Origin: Eucommia ulmoides
Taxonomy: Eukaryota; Streptophyta; Magnoliopsida; Garryales; Eucommiaceae
Reading direction: 5' to 3'
DNA: 64,000 bases
Assembly (NCBI GenBank): GCA_016647705.1
Contig: JAENRU010000488.1
Span: 747,501 to 811,500, forward strand
Position numbers and translations under genes: made by a program. Under the pieces are notes generated by a model. It was not told the DNA's origin. It did not search any database and saw only the letters and a program-made list of their open reading frames with translations. This document shows positions 12,221 through 24,144 of the stretch, one piece after another (the first letter of the stretch is position 1; every line of letters starts with the position of its first letter).

Positions 12221-12870
12221 TATAAATAGTACTTTTTTTTTTTTTTTAATTTGTACTTTTTAATTTGAATTTTTCTTTGCTTTATTTATTTGTGGTAATA
12301 AAAAATAAAAAATCAAAATTCTATAAATTTTAATAAGTATTGACATTTTATAAATATCGAAAATAAATATACTATAAAAAATTACATAAATAATCATAGT
12401 AAAATAATATTTCTACAAATGATTTTTTTTACTAATATACTATAAAATAATAAACAAATAACCATAAATTAAGATTACTTTTATCAATTTTTGCAAGTCA
12501 ACAAATTATAATTTTATATATAAAAAAATATCGAAAATAAATTATTATTAAAAAATTACATAATTATTGAAAAATGATGTTTTATAAATATAAAAAATAA
12601 ATATATTATTAAAAATTACATAAATAATCATAGTAAAATAGTATTTCTACAAATTATTTTTTATTAATATACTATAAAATAATAAACAAATAGCCATAAA
12701 TGAAGATTAATTTTATCAATTTTTGCAAGTCAACAAATTCTAATTTTATGTATAAAGAAATAAAAATAAAAAAATAAAAAAATTAGAACCCACTAAATGA
12801 ATTGAAAAATTTATTCTGTAACCTCATTAAAACTCTCTCTCTCCATCCACTTTTAAGTATTTGATATAGA
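12221..12870 (-). mobile_element. Helitron 5' region, second terminus
   Basis: The minus-strand terminus TCTATATCAAATACTT begins at 12870 after an A. The sequence inward (12870 to about 12680) matches 1-185; further in it is AT-rich with internal repeats such as AAATAAATATA...AAAATTACATAA. The other Helitron terminus at 12220 abuts it, so one Helitron appears to be inserted into another. No coding sequence. Confidence 0.45.
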
Positions 12871-13109
12871 TAATAAGATTTAATGAATAAAATATTTTAT
12901 ATGTAATTATGATAAATATTTAAGTTATAATTATAGAAACGGGTATTCGACAAAATCTTAAAGCGCAACAACTTAAAATAACCGAGATAGACATCAAATT
13001 GAAATTAAATGCGATGACAAATACAAGTAATCATAAAAATAAAAAAAATAAAAATAAAACATTAGATAAATTAGAAAATATTATTTAACATTGAATTTTT
13101 ATAGTATCA

Positions 13110-13893
13110 ATAACTACTTAGTTTTGTTAAATCATTTGTAGTGAATCTCTCCATTCTCATAATTGGACAGTTCTGGGTTATCCGTGTATTTGGGATCGGT
13201 AAAGTACTTTGACGTCTGCTCGTTTCCATTTGGCGCATTACTCTTACGAATCTTGTGAAGTTGTAGTATGACATGAATCTATTTCTCCATTTGTTTTATT
13301 TCTCGTTTCAATGCGTGACAAATTTTGCGGATATTATCTGGTTCGTTTTTCAATATTTCGAAAGATTGTAATTTTAAAATCTTGTGGTGGTACATATGAG
13401 ATCTTAACTCATAAAGGTTCCTCTTTTCCATTAGCGTTGGTCATTGTAAATTCTTTGTTTCTTCACTATCCTTGTCCCATTCGGTGTAGTTTTAATTCTT
13501 GTGGTAACGACGATTGACCCAACGAACAATTTGTTTGAAAGGATCACTGTGTACTAAGAAAGTTCATTTCCTTGTGCTGGGATTCAGCCATGCACCAGAG
13601 AGATCCAGTTGTCGTTGAACACCAGTGTAATCTGTAATAACATCCAACGGATCGCACAACGAATTGGGATAACATAACTTCTCTCGGGCGTCATACCATA
13701 CTTGTAGGCATTGCGGTTTATCTTCGCTCTAATGTATGACCTTTGAATGGCGTATTTAGATTCTATACCACGTACCTATTTCATCTTGGTACTTATCATA
13801 GGTCCTTGTCCCTGACCCCTTATTAGTGTAATAGATCTTCATTGGTTCTTTGCCTTTACCCTTACCTTTATTGTTTCCTGACCCGCTTACCAT
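13110..13893 (-). pseudogene. Element Z ORF A, copy 1 (unknown protein)
   Basis: I do not recognise this protein. The start at 13893 is chosen because it is shared with copy 2 (54428) and follows a TATA box by about 80 bases. The N terminus is basic and glycine-rich (GSGNNKGKGKGKEP), then EIGTWYRI, a W-Y segment near REKLCYPNSLCDP, FKQIVRWVNRRYH and a charged C-terminal part ending near 13110. Several stops and at least one frameshift interrupt this copy, for example the stop after WYRI at 13756, which is open in copy 2. The basic start could bind nucleic acid; that is only inference. Confidence 0.45.
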
Positions 13894-13971
13894 TTGAACT
13901 GACTTTTTGAGTAATGAAAATGGAGAAGAGAAATGAATGTGGTGTGAATGATAATTTTGCAAGTATAGATG

Positions 13972-14171
13972 TATATATAGGTAAATTTTGGCTCCAAAAT
14001 AATATTTCGCCATCCCTCGCCAACAACTTTTCCAATTTCTTCACTAATTTCTTGCCAAACTATTTGCCTCCAATTTGATGTATTTTTTTCCTGCCAAAAT
14101 ATTTTCCTCCATTTTCTTCTCCATTTCCCTCTAATTTCTTGCTCATTTCCCATCCTAAATTTCTATAAATA
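13972..14171. promoter_or_regulatory. Divergent promoter between Z ORF A and ORF B
   Basis: A minus-facing TATATATA box at 13972-13979 and a plus-facing TATAAATA box at 14164-14171 lie about 190 bases apart, each followed by one of the two divergent ORFs. Between them is a run of related C/T-rich words (TTTCCTCCATTTTCTTC, CTAATTTCTTGCC). The same arrangement is kept at 54510-54700 in the second copy, although the ORFs themselves have decayed. Confidence 0.5.
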
Positions 14172-14200
14172 ACAGATGTCTCAGTTCTTAATTTAACTTG

Positions 14201-14838
14201 ATGAACTCCGGTAAAGTGTTTATAAAGAGAATGAATAAAATATATGAAGAAGACTATGATGAATGTTTTATATATATGAAGAAGACTACGATGAATATAT
14301 ATATATATGTATGTATCTTACTCTATTTTTGTTTTCATTCTTAATTTAATGGTTTTTTGTTTTGTAGGCAAGTATTTAGTGAATGTTAGTCGCCAAATAA
14401 CTGGTCAGCATGTCGCCATATTAGGAGGCTAATTAGAAAGAGATTAGGCAACTGGTATTGCGGTTTTGCAGGGATATAGTTGTGTTGTGGCTAATATCGG
14501 AGCGTCAAAAAAATGCTGTCATACGAAGTATTTGCCAAAGCCTTTTCCTGTTGGATCAAACAATGTTAACAAACTGTGTAATTTACTATGACTATAAGGT
14601 TTCTGTTGAGGATATGATAAATATTGGAAAGTTTGCACAAATCCTAAATGAGACAGGTAGCACGGTGAAATACTTATTGAAATCGATGAACAACTTGACA
14701 GTTAGGATGACTTCAAAGGGTTGAGACAATTTATTTGAATTTAATGAGTTTGTAGAATTTTCTAATGGTATATTCAGGAATTACGTGACTGCCCTTGAAG
14801 ATATCGGAGTACAAATGTTTGCTGATCCGCTCGTCTAA
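14201..14838 (+). pseudogene. Element Z ORF B, copy 1 (unknown protein)
   Basis: The first ATG after the TATA box is at 14201. Exon 1 encodes a short stretch with KRMNKIYEEDYDECF; a probable intron has a GTATGT donor at 14309 and a TTTGTAG acceptor at 14367. After frameshifts the most conserved part is CVIYYDYKVSVEDM..GKFAQILNETG, then a stop at 14722, and a last segment FEFNEFVEFSNGIF...FADPLV ending at 14838. Copy 2 conserves the same frame at 55040-55341, which supports real past coding. No known domain was recognised. Confidence 0.45.
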
Positions 14839-15078
14839 CAAATTTTATTTCAAAGTTGTATTTTCTAGTAGTTGTGTTTATAATAAACTATGTGTTTCTT
14901 TTTACGTATTATTCTATTATTGTAAATCCTTCTTATTATATGTGTGTTTTTGGAATGCAAATAAAGAGAAAAAATATGTTATTGGTAGAGGTAGCGTTAT
15001 TATAATTTAACGTAGAAATGATACATTAGACTTGAAAAGAAAAAATTAGTTAAATTGCAATGCACTGACGCAGAGACG

Positions 15079-15285
15079 TTATACATTACTTTCATCATCT
15101 AACATTTCAATATCTGATTGATATTGAGGTTCCCTTGAGCATATCATGTAAATACGCGCTTCACCAACCAAACTTTCTTGAAAATGCTCACATGCTGTCA
15201 TTTGAACTCGTGTAGAAGAATTCGAATTTGCATTCGGGTATTTTCTTTGCGGTAGCAATGCAACACTCACGTTCTTCATCCACAA
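15079..15285 (-). pseudogene. Element Z ORF C, copy 1 (C-terminal part)
   Basis: The last ~68 codons of a minus-strand ORF, ending QYQSDIEMLDDESNV at 15079. It is convergent with ORF B. The more complete copy at 57045-57431 shows the upstream part, which is deleted here. A separate ORF at 59276-59551 looks distantly related to that upstream part. Unknown function. Confidence 0.45.
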
Positions 15286-15310
15286 TCAATGTGGGATTTC
15301 TTGTCCATTC

Positions 15311-15515
15311 TAGTTTTCAACTAACCTTAAGTGAGTATTTTGATAATTAAAATCTCAGTTAAATTTTTATAATTTTTGGCATATAAATATACTATATTGA
15401 TCTCCAAACAACGAGGAACACATTGGAATACTAACCCGATTAATTTAATTGGAATATATAATTTAAATATATAAAATGCGCTATAAAATTAATTGAATAA
15501 GTAGGCTTAGATGGG
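15311..15515. other. Unassigned AT-rich sequence
   Basis: Nothing recognisable; it may include the end of element Z. Confidence 0.4.
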
Positions 15516-15746
15516 TCAACGCGGATTGTTGGTAGATGCAATTGCTTCATTCTGTACCAAATTCGTTGTAATGGTTGGATTTTGGTTGACATTGGGACCA
15601 TTGATTTCAAGCTTGCTACAGCTAGTCCATGCAATTTGCAAATCATGGTTCGTGCATTTACATCCAACTCTCCAAGGAGTAAAGTCTATTATTGGTTCGT
15701 GATCAAATGTATAAAGAGGTCTCTTTTGGAAGCATCCCACAGTCAA
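15516..15746 (-). pseudogene. Unknown protein fragment, first of a diverged pair
   Basis: The minus strand has an open frame with VGCFQKRPLY, GCKCTNHDLQIAW. A diverged copy lies 740 bases downstream (16366-16496) in the same orientation with CGQNPQNKRDIYLMD and CMNHDLKLA. Shared residues (Q..KR..Y...D...NHDL.LA) over about 40 codons suggest both derive from one coding exon. I do not recognise the family; no splice sites or start are certain. Confidence 0.3.
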
Positions 15747-16365
15747 TTATTATACACCTCATGATTTTGGTTTTGGTAGGCTAATCTTCGACCAATATCT
15801 TATGAAACAGAAATGTTGTAACCAACATTTTGAAACCATTAAAGGGTGGTCTTGAACTAACTTTCAAGACCAAAAGTTAGTTTATGAAGTAAGATTTTTT
15901 CTCACATTTATAATTTTACCATCAATCTCTTTCACATCTGATGTAAGATAAATCCAACAATAAATATGGTGCAATATCACCAATCTATGACAATTTGTTA
16001 AGTTCTACGTGATGGGACTATAACAATTCAAGTACTGATTCATCGTGATTGATGAGTCATCTCGTAGGCGCAACAATTTGTCTGCCACAAAAAAAGATTC
16101 AATTAGCAAGAAAATTCGAAAAATAGGGAAAATTGACAAAATATCACATTTGTGAAAAAAAAAATTGGTGGGATATTCTGGTTAAATTATATATATATAT
16201 ATTTTTTCAAATTGGAGGATGATTTAAGTAAATAAAGATCTAATTGGGATTTAAATTGCATTATTTATGATAATATGTTTTTTCATTTGGGAAATTTTAA
16301 ATGAATTGAAAAAAAAGTCAAAAAATGAAAGGAAGAAAGAAAAAAAAGGAAGAAAGTAGGTGATT

Positions 16366-16496
16366 TTTGCTAATTTCAAGTCATGGTTCATGCATATCAT
16401 AGCCCCCAAGGGAGGTCTATCATTAGTTGAATCCATCAAATAAATATCCCTCTTGTTTTGGGGATTCTGCCCACAATTATATTTGGCGATTATCAA
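16366..16496 (-). pseudogene. Unknown protein fragment, second of a diverged pair
   Basis: Related to 15516-15746 as described there: the frame reads IIAKYNCGQNPQNKRD then ICMNHDLKLAK on the minus strand. On the plus strand both contain CATGGTTC(A/G)TGCAT and CAATTATT/ATTATA. Probably a duplicated gene scrap carried by a repeat. Confidence 0.3.
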
Positions 16497-17210
16497 AGAT
16501 CAATTTTGGGTTATAAAGATTTTTGCATCTTAAAATCAATTCAAAATGATTATAAATTTAGCAAAATATTATCAATTAGTCACAATGCGGTATTATATAT
16601 ATAGAGAGAGGTGTGTGAAAAGAACCTAAAATAAATTTTTTCTGGAGTTTATACCATTTATTTTCTCTGTCATTTTGTCGTTAACCAGATACTAACCAGA
16701 TACCTTGTAATTTTACAAATATCGGTTAATTCTTTGACTAACTTTTTCTTGTTAAAAAACATAAATGCTCTTATTTTAATTATAAAAATATATTTATTCT
16801 TTTATTTTTAAAAAAATTCACTAACATCCTTTTATTTTTAAAAAATACATTTTTAACCCCTAAACAATTATATCTTACCTCCACCCCACCCTCTCCCTGC
16901 CACCGCCCACCGGAATTTCTTCTTCTTCCTCTTCTTCTTCTTCAAGTGAATAACAAAACAAAAGCAAATTAACGTAACTCATCTTCTCACCAAACCTAGT
17001 TTTTCACTCACCTAATCTCTTGCAGCCTTTGCAAACGACAATTAAGAAGCAACAACAACAATGGATCAACCCAAATCCAACCGCCACCGTCGCTAATCTT
17101 GAAACTCATATACAAATCTAAACCCATATCTCGATCTAGATACGAACCCATATTCTCGTTTTAGGAAATTATGTCATTTCTCTTCTTGTTTTCCATTCTT
17201 TACAATATTC
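16497..17210. other. Unassigned sequence with a 5'-UTR-like stretch
   Basis: 16560-16860 is AT-rich and unassigned. 16860-17165 is C/T- and CAA-rich, like a plant leader: CACCGCCCACCGG, (CTT)n, then CAACAACAACAATGGATC with ATG at 17061 opening only 11 codons. This looks like a captured gene start rather than a gene. Confidence 0.35.
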
Positions 17211-18152
17211 CGTTCTCTCAAGTCCCAAGTTTTTTTTAGTGTAAATTATCCAAACTTTCTACTTCTCTCTTATTTATTTTAAAACCCCTCTTTTTGTTTT
17301 TTAAGTTTAAACAACCCAAATTCAATCACATCATTTTTTTTTTATATTTTGTGATCTAAATAAAATATGAAATATTATAGTTTCAAAAGATATTTTTAGA
17401 AACATTATTAACCTTTAGATTTAAAAATAAGAAATGGTTCAATATAATTTTTTTGCTGATACTTTCGAATCATATTTTTTAAAAATAGGTGGGACTTATT
17501 CTACTCTCCATCTTGTGTGGACAAATATCAAAATTTATCACTTCTTTCTTCTTTATTTTTAAATCCTTCTTTTGTTTATTTTTTAATTCAAAATAAGCCA
17601 AATTTCATCACCCCAGTTTTTCTTTTTTGTGATTTATGTAATAAAATAGAAAGTAGTAATATTTTTAAGAGATATTATTAGCCATTAAATTTAAAAATAA
17701 ATGACAAAGATGAAACTGAATTTGAGAAAAAACTTAGATTCTTACCCAAACAAAAATAAGGTGAGTGCTCTTACTCTATCTCTATCTTTATGGGACAAGT
17801 ATCCAAGTTCACTCATTTCTTATTTATTTTTAAGGCTCTATTTTTTCTTTTTTATTTTTTTAAATTAAAAAAAAGGAGAAATTATTGAATTATCTTTGAA
17901 ATAAGACACTTATAATTTTTTTTCTTCTTATTTTTCAGTCTTAAATTTACTCTGAACTGATTATTTAACTTCTCAGTTAATATCATGTAAATTTTAAATT
18001 CATATGATTAATATCAATTGAGACTAAAAAGTAAATTGAAAATGATAAAAAATAAATTGATCTAAATTGAGAAAAAAAAGTAAAAAAAAATGCATATTGA
18101 TTATTTTTTCTTTTTAACACGTAGCAAAATAGTTTTATGACATATCTATATA
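17211..18152. repeat. ~275-bp tandem units flanking Helitron copy 2
   Basis: Three diverged units begin near 17263, 17541 and 17814, each with a phrase like CTTCTTTCTTCTTTATTTTT, followed in the first two by a GTGATTTATGTAATAAAAT-type segment. The second unit onward is shared with 589-1150. No coding sequence. Confidence 0.6.
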
Positions 18153-18510
18153 CTAGCGTATAACCTATGCTTGAATATTTAGGTAATGAAGCAAAAAAAT
18201 CAACAGACTCATCACCAAAATATCATTATAAAATATACTGCAAGTACCCACAACCACAAATATCAACAAAAGTAATGAATTTTAATTATTAACATGTGTT
18301 GTCAAAATGTCTCTCAATAAACCTGTACCTGAAACAAATAACAATAATTTAATTACCTCATAATATCCCCACTAATGTAGAATTTTTTAACACAATTCCT
18401 ACAACAATGAACAAAGTTAATGAATGATCAATGATAAAGTTTTTATAAACAAAAGAGTAATGAAAGAAAATACTAATGGAATTAGCATACCAATAATTAA
18501 GTTGAGATCT

Positions 18511-19278
18511 TCACAATAGAACTTCTGGGTAGACAATGTTCGTTGTAGAGAGAGATCCATCATCAGGGAGAAAAACACTTAATTGATCAAATGATGTGCA
18601 TATTGATAAAACAACATATAATTGGCCATGACTAAAGATTGGTGTATTTAAATCAACTCCAACAAATTTCACAGATTGCCCCTGTGATTTATTTATTGTC
18701 ATGACATATGCCAAACGAATAGGGAATTGTCGTCGCATCATTTGAAAAAGAAATTGAGAAGATGGTGGAGTTAAAAATATTCTAGGAATGAATGCCAAAT
18801 TTTCAGTTTTATCACCAGTCAAAATTCTAGCCTCGATTATATGCAAAACACACCTAACAACTATTAGTTGAGTCCCATTACAAAGTCAGTTATTCGGTGC
18901 AATATTTCTTAGTAACATTATAGAACAAATTATTTTTATATCTAATTTAAACGGTGGTAATCCTGAAGGATCTAATGAATTTAGATACTCATTAGGATAA
19001 CGATAAGTAAGTCGAGAGTCAAATCCATCATCATTTGAAATTTTGTGTACAGCCAGGTATGTGATAATTTCTTCTGGAAACATCTTTAATGCTGTTGATT
19101 TTATAGTACTGACATCATCATTCTGTGCAGAAAGAATAGACCGTTCGGTTAGAAATGTAGGAGTAACAGTACCAAGCATATCAATATGTGGATAAATAGA
19201 AACTATCAATTCTCTCATATTACGACACGTGTGTATGGTTGATGGTAATTGTACAATTTCACACGGATCGCTTTCAAT
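18511..19278 (-). pseudogene. Helitron helicase terminal exon, copy 2 (nearly open)
   Basis: After a TTTTTTAG acceptor at about 19279 the frame runs to the natural stop at 18511 with one in-frame stop (near 18884, where NN*LCNGT suggests a changed glycine codon). Family landmarks in order: [83 protein letters not shown]. These match the C-terminal half of the PIF1-like helicase of plant Helitrons. The N-terminal Walker motifs and the Rep domain are not present upstream. It serves as the uninterrupted reference for the target site of the solo LTR in copy 1. Confidence 0.85.
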
Positions 19279-21818
19279 CTAAAAAATAAATAAAAAAATC
19301 AACAAAATATTACAGGTTATGTACCATAAAATATAGGAGATGAGTTGTTAAAGTAGCAACGGAGTGCTAGGGCTTGGGAAAAAATATCTTAAACATTTAA
19401 TTTATGTTTTCGGTTGAAGCGTTCTATTTTAGTCTTGAATACGTGCACAATGATGCATTTTTTCGCTCAATCACTGATGAGTTAGACAAATCATCCGGTG
19501 GATATTTGAAATGTTTCAAATATGGATACATGATATATTTTTTTAGATAATATATATATATTTTTTCAGAATATATGCATAGCATTTTTATGTTAGAAAA
19601 CAATTTGTAGGGTGGTAATATTTATTTTTATTTTTTTTTGGACTAAGAAATCACTTAATGTTGAATTATATACGAGTTTTTTTTTTTTTTTTAATTGTTA
19701 TTGTTGTTGATGTAATGGATGTTGATTGATGCATAATATACTTAAATGAATATAGATATAAGGTTCATTTTTTTTTTAAATTAATGATATTTATGTGTTT
19801 TTAAGTATTAAATTATGATTTGTTTTTCATATATTTTTTTTAATAATCCGTGTCATCAGATACGTGTTATATGCTAGTGTGTATATATATATAATGCATA
19901 CTTGAAAAAAAATGACCAAGGAAATGAATTTCTAACAGAGAGAGAAGAGCTAAAAAAAAAACAAAAACAAACCTATGTATATATAAATATAACAATTTCA
20001 CTGCTTATTTTCTATTTTTTTTACGAAATTTTTAACATCACACATGTTTTGGTAACACACATATACGTGTCATAACGTTTTTATATATACAAATTTATAT
20101 TTACATAAATACCCTCAAGTTATTTAAAATTATACTTTAATTAACATAATAATCCCAAAACTTTTAAAAATCAAAATTAAAATTAACATATTAACTCCTA
20201 AAATTTTTAAAATTAATTTTAAATACCATAATAACCCCTAAAATTTTTAAGATAAAATTTAAATAGCATAATGAATCCCATTATTTTTCTAAATGCTCTA
20301 AAAGGCAGCTAAAAATATAGATTTTCAAAAATTATGTTTTACATATACACAATTACTTATTTTAAAATTCAACACGTTCTCCACTAATTACTACTAACTA
20401 AAAGTTTAAAACATATTTATAACTAAACAACAAACATTTCACAAAAAACAACATATATACATTACATATGATTAAAACAATACAACTAAAAAAATTGAGT
20501 TATATAATTTTTTTTTTTAAATATATATGTGTGTTGAAGGATAATATGTGTATAAACTTATGAATTAAAAAATAACTTTAATTTTTAAAAAAATCATAAG
20601 TTATTATCTAGCTGTTATTATTTGTTGCATCAATGAATATTTTTGGATTGAGTTCATCTATTCAAAAAACATTTATCACTACAACGTCTTGCCACGAAAG
20701 ACAAGTAGCTCCCCTAAGGGTAAAACTACAAAACAACAATGGGTTGAAATTTTAAAGAACACCAAAAAAAGTGCTTCTTTGAAAAATGTTGATTTTGTAA
20801 TAAAAAAATCATCTTATTTTTTTTCTTTCTAAAAATTTAAAGAACAGCAAAAATTAATAAAACGTCGCTTAATTAAATATTACACAAAAAACTTTTAATT
20901 ATAAATAATTAAAAAAAATGAGAAAAAAAGAAAACGTTGAATTCAACAAGAAAATCAGTTAAAAAATAAATAAATTTATGAAATGGATTGAGCCAATCCA
21001 TAACCACATAAACATCAACATTTTGAATTAGTTTTCAACAAAAAAAGATGATCAATAAACTTATCCAACTAGTAAGTACAAACTCAATAACATTTCATAC
21101 AAAAATCGAAAAAGTTGAATTCAACAAGAAAGACATTTAAAAAAAAGAGTTGAATTTATGAGAAGGATTGATCTAATCCATAACCACACAAAAATTAACA
21201 TTTTTCAAGTAATATTTAAATGGATTGAGCTAATCCATGCCCACATCAAAATCAACATTTTCAACTATTTTTTTTTTTTTTTTATAAATAAAAGCAAAAC
21301 CACATCATCAACAAATCCATGAGATCTACAACAAAATCATCTTATTTTATTTTTAAAAGTTTAAAGAACACCAAAAAATTAATAAAACGTCGCATAATTA
21401 AATATTACGTACATAAAAAAGTTTAATTATAACTAATTAAAAATATGAGATCTACAAAAATACAATCTATCCCTAACCCCTAGACTTCTTTACATAAAAA
21501 AACAAACATAAATTTAGATAAAAAATAAAACTGATATCTGCATAAAAAAAAAAAACTAAAATCTAACTACTAAATATTACACAAAAATGTTTAGTTATGA
21601 CTAATTAAAAATATGAGATCTACAAAATTACAATCTATCCCCAACCCCTAGAGTTGTTTACATTAAAAGATATTAAAAAAAAAAAAATAGATTAAAAAAA
21701 AAAAACCCGAGACATACATAAAAAAAGGGGGGAATCTAACTACTAATTAATAATGTGTGTCCGAACTGGAATTTACATAAAAAAATCGAGATCTACACAA
21801 ATCAAAATTGAAATCTAA
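19279..21818. other. AT-rich non-coding interior of Helitron copy 2
   Basis: Homologous to 4999-7533. No coding frames or structured RNA were recognised. Confidence 0.6.
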
Positions 21819-22200
21819 TTAATTAACACAAACCCTATACCCTAAACACAAGCACAAACACAAATACATACACAAACACAAATATGAACAATTAATAATT
21901 AGCAAAAAAAAAAATAATAATATTGCCACTGAAGAAATTAAAATAAAAAAAACTAAACTACTTGAGCAAAAATGGCTCACCTCAGCAGAAACGGCGACGA
22001 ACAACGAAGGGTTGATGGCATCGATGACTTTAGGAGTAAGGATCAGCAGCGAAGCAAATTAAGGAGTGAAGAGAGAAGGAGAAGAGAGAAGTAAGAGAGG
22101 AGGAGAAGACGAAGGGAGCAGCGACTGTGGTTTGGGGGAGAGGGAGAGAAATGAAAACGAAAGGGAGTGGGGCTAGGGTTTTCATGGATAAAATCCGTTT
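21819..22200 (-). pseudogene. Captured host gene fragment, copy 2
   Basis: Same fragment as 7534-7916: C/T-rich leader after AAACCCTAGCCCC, short frame, and the donor GAG followed by GTGAGC near 21978. One more frame-breaking change is present here. Confidence 0.4.
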
Positions 22201-22924
22201 CACCCATGGAAAAATAATTTGAAGATCAACAGCATAAGCGGACTTTGAATATCCGTTTTTGGTTTTTTTTTTTTAATTGGAACCGGATTTTCGAAATCCA
22301 TTTTTCAATATATATATAAGTTATTATTAATGTGTAGTGTCAACGAAGGGAAAAGAAATTAGTATATGTCGCTTGTTCTTCAAGAATGGTGCTGCCTTCT
22401 ATCAGGAAACTAATATATATATATATATATAAAAGAGATTGTTAATGTATAAAGTGTCGGTAAAAGAAATTAGTATATGTTGCTTGTTCTTCAAGAATGT
22501 CGCCTTTTTTTTTTTTGTTTTTTTTTGTTTTTGTTATAAGTTTTATTGATGTAGGTTCTATTGATGCGAGTCAAGTCGTCATAGGTTGCTTATGACATCT
22601 TTAAATTGATCTCTAAATGGTTAAAATATTTAAATATATTTATCTATGTTAGAGTTGTTTACAAAATAATTAAAAATTTAATAAAAAAATTACTGAAACC
22701 ACGTGTATATATGTACAGATATTTACGTAAAACTTATAAAACGGATTTCGAAAATTCATTTTAAAAATAAAAATAAAACGGATTTCGAAAATTCATTTTA
22801 AAAATAAAAATGAAAAATAGAGAGATTCAAAGTGCATTTATATGATTGATCTTCGATTTTTTTTTCAGGGATAAAATAGAATTCCAAAATCCGTTTAAAA
22901 TCCTAACTCCACTCTCTTTCGTTT
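22155..22924. repeat. Inverted repeat, copy 2
   Basis: Arms 22155-22250 and 22825-22924 correspond to those of 7865-8553. A 45-base segment with AAAACGGATTTCGAAAATTC is duplicated in tandem at 22738-22800 in this copy only. Confidence 0.55.
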
Positions 22925-23239
22925 CGAGGGTCAATTTTTTTTTTTTTATTTGTTTGTTTGGTTTTTTGTTATAGTCACATCAATACTTCTATTGATGTGA
23001 CTCACATCAATTGAACCTACAACAAAAAAACAAAACATTAGCAATATCTTATATAAATATATACACTAATTTATTTTCTCCTCGTTGACATTTTATACAT
23101 TAACAATATTATGTATATATATATAAACAACTTCGCATATATTAATAAAAATATTAATATTGTTTACTTTACAAACATTCCAATATAAGTATTTTATATT
23201 TTTTCAATATTCCGCTCTCAATTTTTCTAATATGATATT

Positions 23240-23397
23240 TATTAATGTAATAATGAGCTTGACCTACATGACCCATTAAAGTAAAATCTTAATCCCTATT
23301 TTTCCTATAAATATCTGTGTATAGCGTTGTAGGCTATGTATCTTTTTTCATAATATCAATACATGATTCATTCTCCCGCGTTTCAATCATCTTAATA
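23240..23397 (+). promoter_or_regulatory. Copia 5' LTR and primer-binding site
   Basis: The LTR begins TATTAATGTAATAATG (the 3' LTR keeps TGTTAATG) and ends CTTAATA (3' LTR: TTTAACA), so both terminal dinucleotides have mutated here. A promoter-like CCTATAAATA lies at 23304-23313. The PBS follows at 23398. Confidence 0.85.
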
Positions 23398-24144
23398 TGA
23401 TATCAAGAGTAAATCTTTCCTGAACCTATTCTATCTAAACATTTTTTTTTTCTTCGAAACTGTAAAGCTTCTGCCGCCGCCGTCTCTTTTCTCCCGCGGT
23501 TTTTTTTTTGTCACTGCTATAGGCTTCATCACCACTCCGGTATAAACAACCATCGCACTACTGTTTTCGTCTTTCAGAGACAAACACAACGCCACCAAAA
23601 TCACCACCATCGGAGTATCGACGCACTCACACGCGCCACCAACAACCTGCAGTACCCCCTAATTGCGCTGTCTCGGATTTTGAGCTTTACCGCCTCAATT
23701 AGGGCTCTAAATCCATCATACAATATACCATCAGAACTGTCTTGATGAGAGGATTCCAAAAATGAAATGCTCAACACCAGATTACTGTTCATGCGTCTTC
23801 ATGCGCGGCAAATAGGTGGCGCGTCAGATCCATGCGCAACCTTCCTTTGCCTTCTGCCCACCAGCTGCCATGTCAGCCTTAAAAGCCCAATCAACAATCC
23901 ACGTCAGCGCCGTCTCAACACCTAATCAACGCCATCTTAGCACCCAGTTAGAGCCACGTCATCAGTACCTTATTTGTCCCGGTTCAGGCCTTTGTTGACC
24001 GATTTTCTACAAATTTGGACTGGTTCTTGGGGTTTTTTGACATTCTAAAACTGTTTCCGGCCTCTATTTTCTGATTTGGTAATCACAGGATACACTTATT
24101 TATTTGAGTGTTTTTGACATCGGTTTACCTCCTCTTTTGCTCCT

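Larger units (their letters stand above)
12871..15310. mobile_element. Unclassified repeated element Z, copy 1
   Basis: This interval recurs as 53575-57480 with the same gene order: ORF A (minus), a divergent promoter, ORF B (plus), ORF C (minus, convergent with B). A third, partial copy is 186-588. No terminal repeats, Rep, transposase, integrase or reverse transcriptase motif was recognised. The high copy number in one window and co-occurrence with Helitron ends suggest a mobile element or an old integrated sequence. Its true ends are unknown. Confidence 0.55.
18153..23239 (-). mobile_element. Helitron-derived element, copy 2 (3' part)
   Basis: The minus-strand 3' end is TTATACGCTAG at 18153, followed by T. 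The helicase 3' exon lies inside in the same orientation. The region up to the copia insertion at 23239 is shared with copy 1. The matching 5' TC end was not found beyond the copia element, so the left-hand limit of the original Helitron is unknown. Confidence 0.45.

Noticed and set aside
12871..15310. Element Z as an integrated plant DNA virus, because of its divergent promoter
   Set aside because: No Rep, coat protein or polymerase motif was recognised, so a viral origin is not supported by what can be seen.
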